A stretch of DNA of 31,625 nucleotides from a virus. The notes below the pieces were generated by a model. The model was given only the letters and a program-made list of their open reading frames with translations. It did not search any database and was not told the DNA's origin. This document shows, piece after piece, positions 24,144 through 31,625 of the stretch (the first letter of the stretch is position 1; each line of letters begins with the position of its first letter). Both the position numbers and the translations under genes were made by a program. The stretch lies in the IMG/VR virus record IMGVR_UViG_3300034073_002728, positions 1 through 31,625 of that record. One strand, written 5' to 3'.

Positions 24144-25311
24144 CTTCCATTTCTTCTATGTGAATAAATGGAGTAGAATCTCCTTCGTCGCTGCCGTCTC
24201 TTTTAATGTAGGTTGTTATGTAATAATCTGAAATACTAGAAAGTATATCTTTGCGTATTTCTTCCCTAGAGAATAGTTTATCATGAAAATCTTTGCGTTG
24301 AAATCTTATTTCTTCTAAAATTTCTCCAGTTTCTCTATTGCAGTATTTATAAGTGTACCAGGCTCCGGAAGATGTTGCAATACCTTTATCTTTTAGGAAA
24401 TCCATAATTGAACTTACATCATCAATTCCTGAGTTATACATAATATTAAAGGATGCTTTTCTATGTGGAGGGCCTATTCTATTCTTTATAATCTCTGCTT
24501 CTGTAGTAATACCTAAAGGTAAATCTTTTTCAGGACCTTGTATTTTTCCTTTCTTAACTAACTTAACTCTTATAGACGAGTGAAAACCGATAGCCTTACC
24601 TCCTGACGTAGTGTAAGAATCTCCCATTCCTGGTCTAGCTTGTAAGTTCTGTCTGAGTTGGTTAGTGAAAATTAAAAGAATCTTTTCTCTGCCTAATAAG
24701 TTTGTAAGTTTACGCATGGCCTTAGAGATAATGATTGCCTTTTGTGTAGCCCATCCATCTTTATCATAATTGCCTTCAATTTCATCCTTTGTACTTGCGC
24801 CCATTACTGAATCCACAACAATAGTTACGATTACATCTTTGTTAGATGCTCTCATTTGTTCTATGATGGTTTCAACGGAATTAAAAACATCTTCAATAAC
24901 CTCGTGCTGAACATAGACAAAATTCTTTTTTAAATCTACGCCTATCGCAGTTAAAAACTCCTTGCTCACAGCACTTTCCGTATCTATGATAATTCCGATT
25001 CCTCCTTTCTTCTGTGTTTCTTTTATAGCGTGAGCAGCTAATAAAGATTTTCCAGACTGTTCTAGTCCTATCAATTCTACAATTTTACCTACGGGGTACC
25101 CGCCATTCTCTCTATTAGAGATAGCCATATCTAATGTTGTACATCCGGTAGATACAAAGTCGCTAACATTTGTAGGAGCTAGCGTAGAGTCTTCTAGCTT
25201 GTAAGCTACTGTCCCTATGTCTTTTTTGTACTTAGCATTTATTGCATCTATCAAAGATGATGCAAAAGATGTGTCAGTCCTCTCTTGGGAGGATTCCTTT
25301 TTCTTTGCCAT
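24133..25311 (-). CDS. uvsX: UvsX/RecA-like recombinase
   Basis: 392 residues. KIVELIGLEQSGKSLLAAHA (76-95) holds Walker A GLEQSGKS (82-89), IIIDTES (107-113) places the catalytic acid, TIVVDSVMGA (163-172) is Walker B with D167, IFTNQLRQN (214-222) starts loop L2, and GDSYTTSGGKAIGFHSSIRV (230-249) is the conserved segment after it. The acidic tail (IEEMEDDI) resembles T4 UvsX and RecA. It pairs homologous DNA for repair and recombination-dependent replication, loading on ssDNA with the gp32-like protein encoded 12 bases upstream. RecA rather than UvsX naming is equally defensible. Confidence 0.92.
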   Translation of the reverse strand: MAKKKESSQERTDTSFASSLIDAINAKYKKDIGTVAYKLEDSTLAPTNVSDFVSTGCTTLDMAISNRENGGYPVGKIVELIGLEQSGKSLLAAHAIKETQKKGGIGIIIDTESAVSKEFLTAIGVDLKKNFVYVQHEVIEDVFNSVETIIEQMRASNKDVIVTIVVDSVMGASTKDEIEGNYDKDGWATQKAIIISKAMRKLTNLLGREKILLIFTNQLRQNLQARPGMGDSYTTSGGKAIGFHSSIRVKLVKKGKIQGPEKDLPLGITTEAEIIKNRIGPPHRKASFNIMYNSGIDDVSSIMDFLKDKGIATSSGAWYTYKYCNRETGEILEEIRFQRKDFHDKLFSREEIRKDILSSISDYYITTYIKRDGSDEGDSTPFIHIEEMEDDI

Positions 25312-25323
25312 AATTAATCTTTT

Positions 25324-26193
25324 TTATATAGAATCTAGAAATTTAGAAAAATCGTCTTCGAGTGATTTAGTAGCTACGGGTTTTTCAACCGGTTTATTCC
25401 TAACTTCTTCTGTAGTTTCTTGCGTCTTTCCACCACCTCTTATAATTTCAGTTGATTCCGGAGCCTTGCTTTTTGAGAATAAAGATCCTGCCAAAGAAGT
25501 TACCATTTTTTCAATCTCCTCTTTTGTATGGGTAATATATAAATCCTCAATATTTCCCATTTCCTCGTATTGCCTCTTAAAATCTTCGATGGTATAGCCT
25601 TCTTCCGCTCTCTCTATCAAATTAGTCGGGCTTCTCTTCGCTGTAATTTCTACGCCACCTCCCGAAGGTTTGGTGATAACCAAATCAGTTCCTATCTTTA
25701 AGTCAAAGATTTTTGAAGATTCCTCTCCTTCTTCCTCAAAAATAGTGTTCATAATATTAAATATCTTCTCGTAAGTCTTAGTGTTTACAGGCCATACCTT
25801 AATTCCAGAAGATTCTTTTCCTCTTAATAGAATAGGAACATAGTAAAACTTTTGAGGAGAGAAATACTTAATAAACTGCTTGTTGTTCTCATAATCTTCT
25901 CTGTATAACTTGTTTGCAAAAATCTCGGCAGGATCTTCTTGTTGGAAAGTCTTAGGAGAGGCGAACTCATAATTGGCTAGACCTATTTTTGTAGCGTAAT
26001 CTCTGCCATGTAGATATACCGTATAAAAAGGCCACTCAGGGTCTCTTTTATTTGGTACTATCCTAATGGTGGAAGTTCCGGATGTAGGTCTCCAAATGTA
26101 ATCAAAAATGTTTTTACCTTTCTTTCTACCTATAGGACCGGAGTTAGAAAGTTTACTCGCTTCTTGTTTGAAACGTTCTGCAAAATTACTCAT
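25324..26193 (-). CDS. gp32-like single-stranded DNA-binding protein
   Basis: 289 residues in the three-part layout of T4 gp32: a basic, Ser-rich N-terminus (MSNFAERFKQEASKLSNSG), a core beginning FDYIWRPTSGTSTIRIVPN and WPFYTVYLHGRDY with many aromatics for base stacking, and a disordered linker ending in the acidic LEDDFSKFLDSI tail that recruits partners. The zinc-binding cysteines of T4 gp32 are absent, as in many relatives. It protects template DNA for the polymerase and recombinase, and lies between uvsX and an unknown gene in the same operon. Confidence 0.85.
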   Translation of the reverse strand: MSNFAERFKQEASKLSNSGPIGRKKGKNIFDYIWRPTSGTSTIRIVPNKRDPEWPFYTVYLHGRDYATKIGLANYEFASPKTFQQEDPAEIFANKLYREDYENNKQFIKYFSPQKFYYVPILLRGKESSGIKVWPVNTKTYEKIFNIMNTIFEEEGEESSKIFDLKIGTDLVITKPSGGGVEITAKRSPTNLIERAEEGYTIEDFKRQYEEMGNIEDLYITHTKEEIEKMVTSLAGSLFSKSKAPESTEIIRGGGKTQETTEEVRNKPVEKPVATKSLEDDFSKFLDSI

Positions 26194-26204
26194 AACTATA
26201 TAAA

Positions 26205-26615
26205 TTAAATGTTAGAAATATTCTTTTTGTAAAGAAACTTTAAGTCAATTATTCTCAATCCATCAGATCCTGTAACTATTAAGCAGTTCTCATAAGCATA
26301 CCAGTCAATCTTGTAATTAACATCAAGTTTACCGTTATTAGATTGCTCTATAAGTATGTTAAGACCATTTAGAGTAAATAAAGTTCCGGTTTCTTTATTT
26401 CGATGTAGTATTAGGGTAGATGGAAGTAATGTAAAGTCTTCCTCTCTAATAACATTGTAACTCAAAATTAGTTCATCATTATCGGATGCATTTCTAAAAA
26501 CAAATACACTATCGTTTGTTATATCATAGGTGCTTCTAATAGTCTTTAATGTACTTTCTATAAAATGCGGGTGGCAAAAAGTACATAATAATTTTGTAGG
26601 TTTCCTCTCAATCAT
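26205..26615 (-). CDS. Unknown protein between SSB and polymerase-like genes
   Basis: 136 residues that I do not recognise. LLCTFCHPHFIESTLKTIRS (residues 9-28) has a C-x-x-C-H-x-H cluster that could bind one metal ion; no second knuckle is visible. The rest alternates short beta-like strands (FVFRNASDNDELILSYNV, GTLFTLNGLNILIEQSNNG, ENCLIVTGSDGLRIIDLKFL). It overlaps the polymerase-like gene that follows by 4 bases (ATGA) and lies 11 bases upstream of the gp32-like gene, so a link to DNA replication is plausible but inferred only from position. Confidence 0.65.
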   Translation of the reverse strand: MIERKPTKLLCTFCHPHFIESTLKTIRSTYDITNDSVFVFRNASDNDELILSYNVIREEDFTLLPSTLILHRNKETGTLFTLNGLNILIEQSNNGKLDVNYKIDWYAYENCLIVTGSDGLRIIDLKFLYKKNISNI

Positions 26616-27946
26616 GCTTTCATGTTTTCCAAATCAAAAGATTTCATGTTAAAATAGTTTTTTCCAATTTTCACAGATGAGTTAAACCCAGAATCGTTTA
26701 TAATCTTTTGTATTCCCCTTAATGTTTCCAATCCATCTTCTCTGTCAAAATCTAATAAGAAAGAATCATACACATATAATACGATTTGCGTTTTTTTCGA
26801 CTGCAAATATACAATAATTTTATTAATAATGTCAAAAAAATGTTCAACTTCCATTAATTGTATAACATAAGAGAATAATTTTCCTTTTGTATAGGAATAA
26901 TCGTCTTTTAAATTCGATAGTTTTAAAGTTCTTACGCAATAAGGAACAACAACTTCTTTATCTTGAACCATTTCACTATATATCGAATCTCTATATTTAT
27001 ACAATGCGTTAAAGAAAGGAATCTTTTTAGCATCCCCCCTTTCAGAATAAATATTAGAAAAAGTCATTTTTTTAGCTTCATCATATTCTTGCGGGGATAT
27101 ATTATTCTTCTTAAAATAAATCTTTGCCAGATACATGTGAACATCTTCTTCTTCTAATTTATACCCAATGGCCTTTGCAATCAAATATAAATGAAATGAC
27201 TTAATATCAAATTCTACTAACATCCCTCTATCATGCCTAGAAATGAATCCTAAGCGATGTTTTTCATCTTTTGGTATTGCGCTAAGGTTAATGCCATTAC
27301 ATGTCCCTACGGGCCTTCCTGTGGCATTATAGAGCATGTATTTAGGATGTAATAAAGATGTTGTTAATTTTTTATTGTAGACTTCATTTATTTGAGGAAT
27401 GTCAATGCATATTCCATTATCTCTAATATGATTTAAAGATGATAGAATAGATGTATATTTTTCAATGACAGACGATTTCTTATCCAATGTGCTTAAATAA
27501 GATAACTGATTATTAAAACATCTTAAGAACATGTAATATGGAATATAGATGTTATAGGATGTTGATGGATAATAAAATCTTTTGAACTTAGATGTAAAAG
27601 AATATAAATCCTCTAAGTAATCTGTATCTCCTTTGTTTAGCCAATATAGTAATGGAAACTCGGTTGAAAACTTACTGGAGAAATAATAATCAAAGATATA
27701 TTTAGATGACGATATTACATAATTAAATGATAATAATGTCTGTAATGTTTCTAATGTTATGTTTGATTTAAATTCTTGATGTTGTAATGCTATTGAATAT
27801 GACTTATTTGATTTGTAGTCATGTATAAATAACATAGATAGCCCCTCCGAAAAATTTGACATATCTTTCGGAATAGGAAACACAAAGGAACCTGAAAAAT
27901 TAGTTTGGATCTCCCTTAGTTGATCCTCTTTCTCAATAACCATCAT
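26612..27946 (-). CDS. Short divergent family A DNA polymerase-like protein
   Basis: 444 residues. The polymerase signatures are in the right order and spacing: YNATGRPVGTCNGINLSAIP (206-225, the T-G-R block), MLVEFDIKSFHLYLIAKAIG (242-261, motif A with D247), AKKMTFSNIY (291-300, motif B with K292, F296, Y300 at the K-x3-F-x3-Y spacing, but the leading Arg is Tyr288), and IVLYVYDSFLLDF (388-400, motif C with D394; VHDE has become VYDS). LNHIRDNGICIDI (171-183) resembles the conserved segment before the thumb. The N-terminal 120 residues look like a decayed exonuclease fold without the acidic triad. It may be a primase-like, gap-filling or repair polymerase, or a non-catalytic partner. A complete polymerase is encoded elsewhere in the window. 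Confidence 0.75.
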   Translation of the reverse strand: MMVIEKEDQLREIQTNFSGSFVFPIPKDMSNFSEGLSMLFIHDYKSNKSYSIALQHQEFKSNITLETLQTLLSFNYVISSSKYIFDYYFSSKFSTEFPLLYWLNKGDTDYLEDLYSFTSKFKRFYYPSTSYNIYIPYYMFLRCFNNQLSYLSTLDKKSSVIEKYTSILSSLNHIRDNGICIDIPQINEVYNKKLTTSLLHPKYMLYNATGRPVGTCNGINLSAIPKDEKHRLGFISRHDRGMLVEFDIKSFHLYLIAKAIGYKLEEEDVHMYLAKIYFKKNNISPQEYDEAKKMTFSNIYSERGDAKKIPFFNALYKYRDSIYSEMVQDKEVVVPYCVRTLKLSNLKDDYSYTKGKLFSYVIQLMEVEHFFDIINKIIVYLQSKKTQIVLYVYDSFLLDFDREDGLETLRGIQKIINDSGFNSSVKIGKNYFNMKSFDLENMKA

Positions 27947-28451
27947 TTATATAAAACTCATTATAATTTACAATAAACCTCTTAAGTCCTGGAAAAGTTG
28001 TATCCGCATTTAAAACTTCATTTCTGTTTAATTGCGCTACTTGAACTTTGTCTCCGCGGACTTTCCAATAGATTTCTGCAAATATAAGTCTATTTTTGTT
28101 ATCCTGCAAGTTTTTAGCAGAAAAATAATCATCTTTACTAATTTCTGTTATAGATGTTACTGGTTTTATTCGTTTTTGGTAGAAATATCTTTTAAAATAA
28201 AGGCCCTCTTCTTCTATTTCTTCTTTAGTTGGGGTATACGGATTTATGTTTATGTACTCTACCATGGGCTCCGAACCAAGAGAAGAATATACCCTCCTCT
28301 TAAATTCGTATTCTAAAAATAATCTTTTTCTCGTATCTTTCGCGTTTATTCCTGCGTAAGGTATTCTGTTAGTATAGAAATAATATCCTTTATATGGCAT
28401 GTTATTTTCATCCCATAGAAAACCGCCTTCTGTATAAAAAAAATTAGCCAT
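27933..28451 (-). CDS. Probable virion-associated protein
   Basis: 172 residues, Tyr/Phe-rich, starting MANFFYTEGGFLWDENN then MPYKGYYFYTNRIPYAG. The repeated Y-x-G-x-Y and aromatic-Gly pattern is common in small tail or neck-associated proteins of T4-like and cyanophage-like viruses. There is no enzyme motif or membrane span. It is encoded between the hub-like gene (24 bases) and the polymerase-like gene (14-base overlap), at the border of the structural block. The assignment is a judgement by pattern, and the protein's place in the particle is unknown. Confidence 0.6.
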   Translation of the reverse strand: MANFFYTEGGFLWDENNMPYKGYYFYTNRIPYAGINAKDTRKRLFLEYEFKRRVYSSLGSEPMVEYININPYTPTKEEIEEEGLYFKRYFYQKRIKPVTSITEISKDDYFSAKNLQDNKNRLIFAEIYWKVRGDKVQVAQLNRNEVLNADTTFPGLKRFIVNYNEFYINDGY

Positions 28452-28475
28452 GATTATTTTAATTTTTATACTGTA

Positions 28476-30629
28476 TCAAAAACTACCTCCTGCTCCTCCT
28501 CCGGAGCTTCCACCTCCTCCCCACTTTTTAGACCCTCCTCCCGGAGTTACATCCTTACCTGATGATTCTTGCAAATCACCTCCTGGTCCTATAACTTTTG
28601 TACCGGTAGGAATTACTGTACAAATACAATCTAAATCTGTTTGCCAATCTTGATTTTCTACTACATGATGTACTCTAGTTACAACAAAGGCAATATTTCT
28701 GTCCGTAGTGAAGCTAGATGGTACTGTATTACTATTTACATGATGTCCTATTCTCCATCCTCCAACGCCATCCATTTTTACCCCCATTTTCATTAACCAT
28801 AAATATTGATTGTTTTCTACTAAAGATTCTGTAGATCTTCCTCTATTTAAACTAGATAATAAATTTCTAGCTGCATCACAAGTTTCGTCACTATAATATG
28901 TTCTAGGCATTAAATCATTATAGTAATTATTTAAAAGTTTATTTGCTATATTTTTTAAATCAAAATTGCTCAATCCGTCTTTAGAATTACCTGTGCTTAT
29001 GGTGTAACCTGGCCTAGAGGAGTTAAATATATTCTTAACTAAAGAAGCGTGCAAGTCGGTAGAAGGTAATTCTGCTGTCATTTGTAATTCTCTAGTTGAT
29101 CCATCTCCATTAAGCGTGTCGAATTTCCATACGTCAAAGTATTCTTCTACAAAGGTAGCGGGAACTATTTTTAGTACTTTGTGATTTCTTAAATCGTCAT
29201 TTTCCTGCCCTCCGTCATCTTGTACTAAATCTAATTGTACAAAACCTCCTGTACATTGACTGATTACAGTAAATAGATTTTTTAGAAATCTGTCAACTCT
29301 TAAGTATTCCTCTACAATAAAATCATTTTTTGGATTTGCTGCTGGGGAAGGTTTACTTACGTTATGCATATTTGCTTGTAACGCGTCCCAAATTACATTC
29401 CGGTGAATTAATATCTTCCTATAGTCTATATAGCTCCCATAATGGGATTTAACTCCATCAAAATATCCTATTACATTCTCGTAATTTTTACCTTTACTTC
29501 TATCATTTTTATAAGTATAATTACCCGCTCCTCCTCCTAATATTAATATTTTCTTAGGGTCACAAGATCTTACGGTAGTTTGATTTCCGCTAGACACAGT
29601 AGAACATCTAGGTTTCGCGGCAAATCCAATATATACATCCTTTACTTTAGAATCTAAATCTGTATATTTCTCGTAAAATGGATATAAAGAAAACTCATTT
29701 ATCAATCTATCTACAACGTACTGTAGAGTAAAGAATTCATCTGTAGTTGTTTGAGCGGAAGGTATTTCCTCCGGATCTGGACTTAGGGTCTTGCCTTCAA
29801 CAGGTTTATATACTATTATATCATATTTAGTTAGTGTATTTCTAAAGTTTAGATATTGTATATTGGGTACTACATCATCGGCATAATTATTTATGGTCTT
29901 GTATGGAATAATGTCCCCATCTGCTATATCATCGGTTAAAAAAGCACCTGATTTTTGAGCGTCATATAGCATGAGTTCGTAGTATCCTGATACGATTCCC
30001 GGTTCATATTTCTGAAACCATGATTTATGATTTTTATACTCTAAACCTGTTTCCTCCCATAATCCCGATATTCCAATGTCAATAGTAGAAAAAACTTCAC
30101 CAGGGCCTATAGCCTCAAATGATAACTGATAATAATTTTCATTAGTACTTTGCCAAGTGCCATAAGCTATAAAACACCCGGAAACAGTGTACGATGGACA
30201 TCCGTCAAAAGGTGCGGCATAACCCATGGTTATTGATAATTCATTTCTTGGGTCATTTATACAAAATATCTGTGAGTATTTTAAAAAATCAGACATACTA
30301 TATACTTCGATAGTGCCTCGAATTCTCATAGATAAATTTACAAGAGATGCATCGTTTCCTATTCTTTCTATTTCAGCTCGCACTAAATTAGGCTTAGGTT
30401 TTAACGAGGTTGGATTGTATGTTTGTTTAAAAGTATGTTCCCTAGAAGATACAGTCACGCCTTGTTTAGTTATAAGACAAAATGCTGTATTTCTAGTTTT
30501 AGGTTTATAGTAATCCGGGTTTGAGTTTTTACTAGGATTTGAATTACTTCCTTTAGCATAAAGTCCATATCTACTTCTTAATACGTCTAGTGTTTTTTCC
30601 GGGATAGGTCTTCTAAAAGGAGGTGCCAT
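28476..30629 (-). CDS. Baseplate hub-like tail protein
   Basis: 717 residues. After a basic N-terminus with AFCLITKQGVTVSSRE (residues about 47-63) come beta-rich domains, a middle with paired cysteines (SCDPKKILI, CGxF-like PRCSTVSSGN), and a C-terminal FVVTRVHHVVENQDWQTDLD block, the V-x-H-x-x-x-x-x-W-x-T-x-L pattern of hub proteins of the gp27/gpD/XkdQ type that carry the tail spike complex. The last 40 residues are Gly/Ser-rich (WGGGGSSGGGAGGSF), probably a flexible anchor. It overlaps the gp53-like gene by 17 bases. Hub rather than another baseplate part is likely but not certain. Confidence 0.72.
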   Translation of the reverse strand: MAPPFRRPIPEKTLDVLRSRYGLYAKGSNSNPSKNSNPDYYKPKTRNTAFCLITKQGVTVSSREHTFKQTYNPTSLKPKPNLVRAEIERIGNDASLVNLSMRIRGTIEVYSMSDFLKYSQIFCINDPRNELSITMGYAAPFDGCPSYTVSGCFIAYGTWQSTNENYYQLSFEAIGPGEVFSTIDIGISGLWEETGLEYKNHKSWFQKYEPGIVSGYYELMLYDAQKSGAFLTDDIADGDIIPYKTINNYADDVVPNIQYLNFRNTLTKYDIIVYKPVEGKTLSPDPEEIPSAQTTTDEFFTLQYVVDRLINEFSLYPFYEKYTDLDSKVKDVYIGFAAKPRCSTVSSGNQTTVRSCDPKKILILGGGAGNYTYKNDRSKGKNYENVIGYFDGVKSHYGSYIDYRKILIHRNVIWDALQANMHNVSKPSPAANPKNDFIVEEYLRVDRFLKNLFTVISQCTGGFVQLDLVQDDGGQENDDLRNHKVLKIVPATFVEEYFDVWKFDTLNGDGSTRELQMTAELPSTDLHASLVKNIFNSSRPGYTISTGNSKDGLSNFDLKNIANKLLNNYYNDLMPRTYYSDETCDAARNLLSSLNRGRSTESLVENNQYLWLMKMGVKMDGVGGWRIGHHVNSNTVPSSFTTDRNIAFVVTRVHHVVENQDWQTDLDCICTVIPTGTKVIGPGGDLQESSGKDVTPGGGSKKWGGGGSSGGGAGGSF

Positions 30630-30930
30630 TTATTGCTTCTTTTTTTAAGTTTTCTAATTCTAACATGTCTAAAGGAAATGGTATTCTTAGTCTAATCCCA
30701 ATTGGAGGTACTATAGTTCCCTTTCCTATATCATTTTCGTTAGCTATTATCCACCAATATCTAGGGTCTCCATAATAGTCATTTGCTAATAAATCTAACC
30801 TATCCCCTGCCCTAGAATATATGTAAAAATCACTCGTCTTAGCAGGTATTCTGTAATAATAAGTTGTGCTAAATCTTCTAACACCCGATGCTTCTTTTAT
30901 TACATTAGTTATTTCTTCGTATCTATTCAT
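30613..30930 (-). CDS. gp53/LysM-like baseplate wedge protein
   Basis: 105 residues. The whole C-terminal two thirds is one recognisable unit: GDRLDLLANDYYGDPRYWWI followed by IANENDIGKGTIVPPIGIRL then RIPFPLD. This is the LysM-like fold shared by T4 gp53 and the tail X proteins: D-x-L-A-x-x-Y-Y-G-D-P-x-x-W-W-I-I-A, then a Pro-Pro turn and a short strand. It joins baseplate wedges around the hub, supporting a contractile tail. It starts at a TAATG overlap with the upstream gene. Confidence 0.85.
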   Translation of the reverse strand: MNRYEEITNVIKEASGVRRFSTTYYYRIPAKTSDFYIYSRAGDRLDLLANDYYGDPRYWWIIANENDIGKGTIVPPIGIRLRIPFPLDMLELENLKKEAINGTSF

Positions 30931-31625
30931 TATCCAAAAAAGTTTGATGATACTTGAGGTTTTACTTTTCCAATATATCCTATTTCCATAGACACATTTG
31001 TAATCATGGGCAATTCTTTTTCTTCATCCCATACTATAGTGGCATTATCCCATTCAAATGTTAATCCTTTTATATAACCCATTTCATTAGTATATAGTTT
31101 ACCTATAGAAAATTTGACATAAGATCCTACATAAGGTCCATTATATGTAGGGAGTGCTAACTTAGACAATTCATTTAAATTTGATAGAACCGTATTTATA
31201 GTTAATCCACTTGTGATTGATTTATATGTAATATTAGCTACACGAGTAGACAAAGATGAAGGTACAGATTGATCGTTTAAGTTTAGTGCTTCTTGTCTTG
31301 TAGCATATTCAGTACCACTAGCTCTTTGTATAGCTCCTCCAATATTAACTCCTTGCTCTCCTCTGATATTAGTTAAATTACTCGTTGAAGGATCTACTAA
31401 TATCCTGCTTCTTTCTACTCCATTTCTAGTTCTATTAGCAGATTTCAAAGACAATCTTCCGTCTAATGGGTCCTCCGTTAAATCAGGTCTAGGGTCTAGT
31501 TCACTTTCTACTACTACAGAAAAAGATAATGAGATAGTCCTACTAAAACTCCTATATAGTATTTTTGCATCAGCTCTACCTATATCTAATCTTTCATCCC
31601 ATTCAGGAGATGAAGAATCTGATAT
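30930..31625 (-). CDS. Tail or baseplate structural protein, N-terminus beyond the window
   Basis: 231 residues are visible, and the frame is open to the window edge, so a TTG near 31454 is an internal codon, not the start. The upstream part reads ADAKILYRSFSRTISLSFSV. The C-terminal half GPYVGSYVKFSIGKLYTNEM then GYIKGLTFEWDNATIVWDEE and LPMITNVSMEIGYIGKVKP is a beta-sandwich pattern (x-G-Y-I-x-x-L-x-F-x-x-D... P-x-x-x-x-V-x-x-x-x-x-Y-I-G) seen in small tail-completion and baseplate proteins of large myoviruses. Its place beside gp53-like and hub-like genes fits a baseplate role. The exact homologue is not clear. Confidence 0.65.
   Translation of the reverse strand: MSDSSSPEWDERLDIGRADAKILYRSFSRTISLSFSVVVESELDPRPDLTEDPLDGRLSLKSANRTRNGVERSRILVDPSTSNLTNIRGEQGVNIGGAIQRASGTEYATRQEALNLNDQSVPSSLSTRVANITYKSITSGLTINTVLSNLNELSKLALPTYNGPYVGSYVKFSIGKLYTNEMGYIKGLTFEWDNATIVWDEEKELPMITNVSMEIGYIGKVKPQVSSNFFG

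Noticed and set aside
24133-25311. Possibility that the recombinase gene is a DnaB-type or RadA/Sms protein
   Set aside because: The L2 loop NQLRQN and the segment GDSYTTSGGKA are of RecA/UvsX type, and the zinc finger and Lon-like parts of RadA are absent.
28450-28653. A plus-strand Pro-rich frame opposite the end of the hub-like gene
   Set aside because: The Pro run is only the complement of the Gly-rich tail of the hub-like protein.
1-31625. tRNA genes, CRISPR arrays, insertion sequences, inteins and introns
   Set aside because: I looked in the gaps and at long genes for cloverleaf-like segments, regularly spaced repeats, transposase motifs, and interrupted polymerase, reductase or recombinase reading frames, and found none.

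Overview
The window is a piece of a large, AT-rich, tailed-phage genome. By eye it is about one third G+C. Every credible gene lies on the minus strand, and most neighbours overlap by 1 to 17 bases or sit within 30 bases of each other, as expected for long polycistronic phage transcripts. Start codons almost never have a Shine-Dalgarno sequence in front. They follow A/T-rich leaders instead (for example TTTATAAAAAA 5 to 15 bases upstream). That habit is known from Bacteroidota, so a flavobacterial or other Bacteroidota host is my best inference, but it is not proven. A gp53-like baseplate wedge protein next to a hub-like protein suggests a contractile-tailed (myovirus) virion.

Read in the direction of transcription (high to low coordinate), the layout has three parts. 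(1) About 31625 to 27933: tail and baseplate genes, namely a protein cut by the window end, a gp53/LysM-like wedge protein, a large hub-like protein and a small virion-like protein. (2) About 27946 to 14540: replication, recombination and nucleotide metabolism. This part holds a short divergent family A polymerase-like protein, an unknown protein, a gp32-like single-strand binding protein, a UvsX/RecA recombinase, a 5'-3' exonuclease, a DnaB/gp41-like helicase, class I ribonucleotide reductase (beta then alpha, closed by a hairpin), a small NMAD/DUF1599-like protein, an HNH protein, a complete family A DNA polymerase, a zinc-ribbon protein and a Cas4/AddB-like PD-(D/E)XK nuclease. (3) About 14521 to 1: a glycan island with about ten glycosyltransferases of several folds, two SAM-dependent methyltransferase-like proteins, three proteins I do not recognise and one NUMOD4/HNH endonuclease. 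The island continues past the left edge.

The replication set mixes T4-type parts (UvsX, gp32, gp41-like helicase, RNase H/FEN) with a family A replicative polymerase rather than the family B enzyme of T4. It also carries a second, stripped-down family A-like protein. The ribonucleotide reductase supplies dNTPs. The glycan island most likely builds and methylates a sugar chain on virion proteins or another acceptor. Nothing in this window shows base hydroxymethylation, so DNA glycosylation stays a lesser option.

The points most worth a second look are the glycosyltransferase island, the second polymerase-like gene, a glycosyltransferase fused to a CPxGKW zinc-binding module, the Leu762-type polymerase, a Gln in place of the usual active-site Asn in the reductase, and one gene of clearly higher G+C inside the island.
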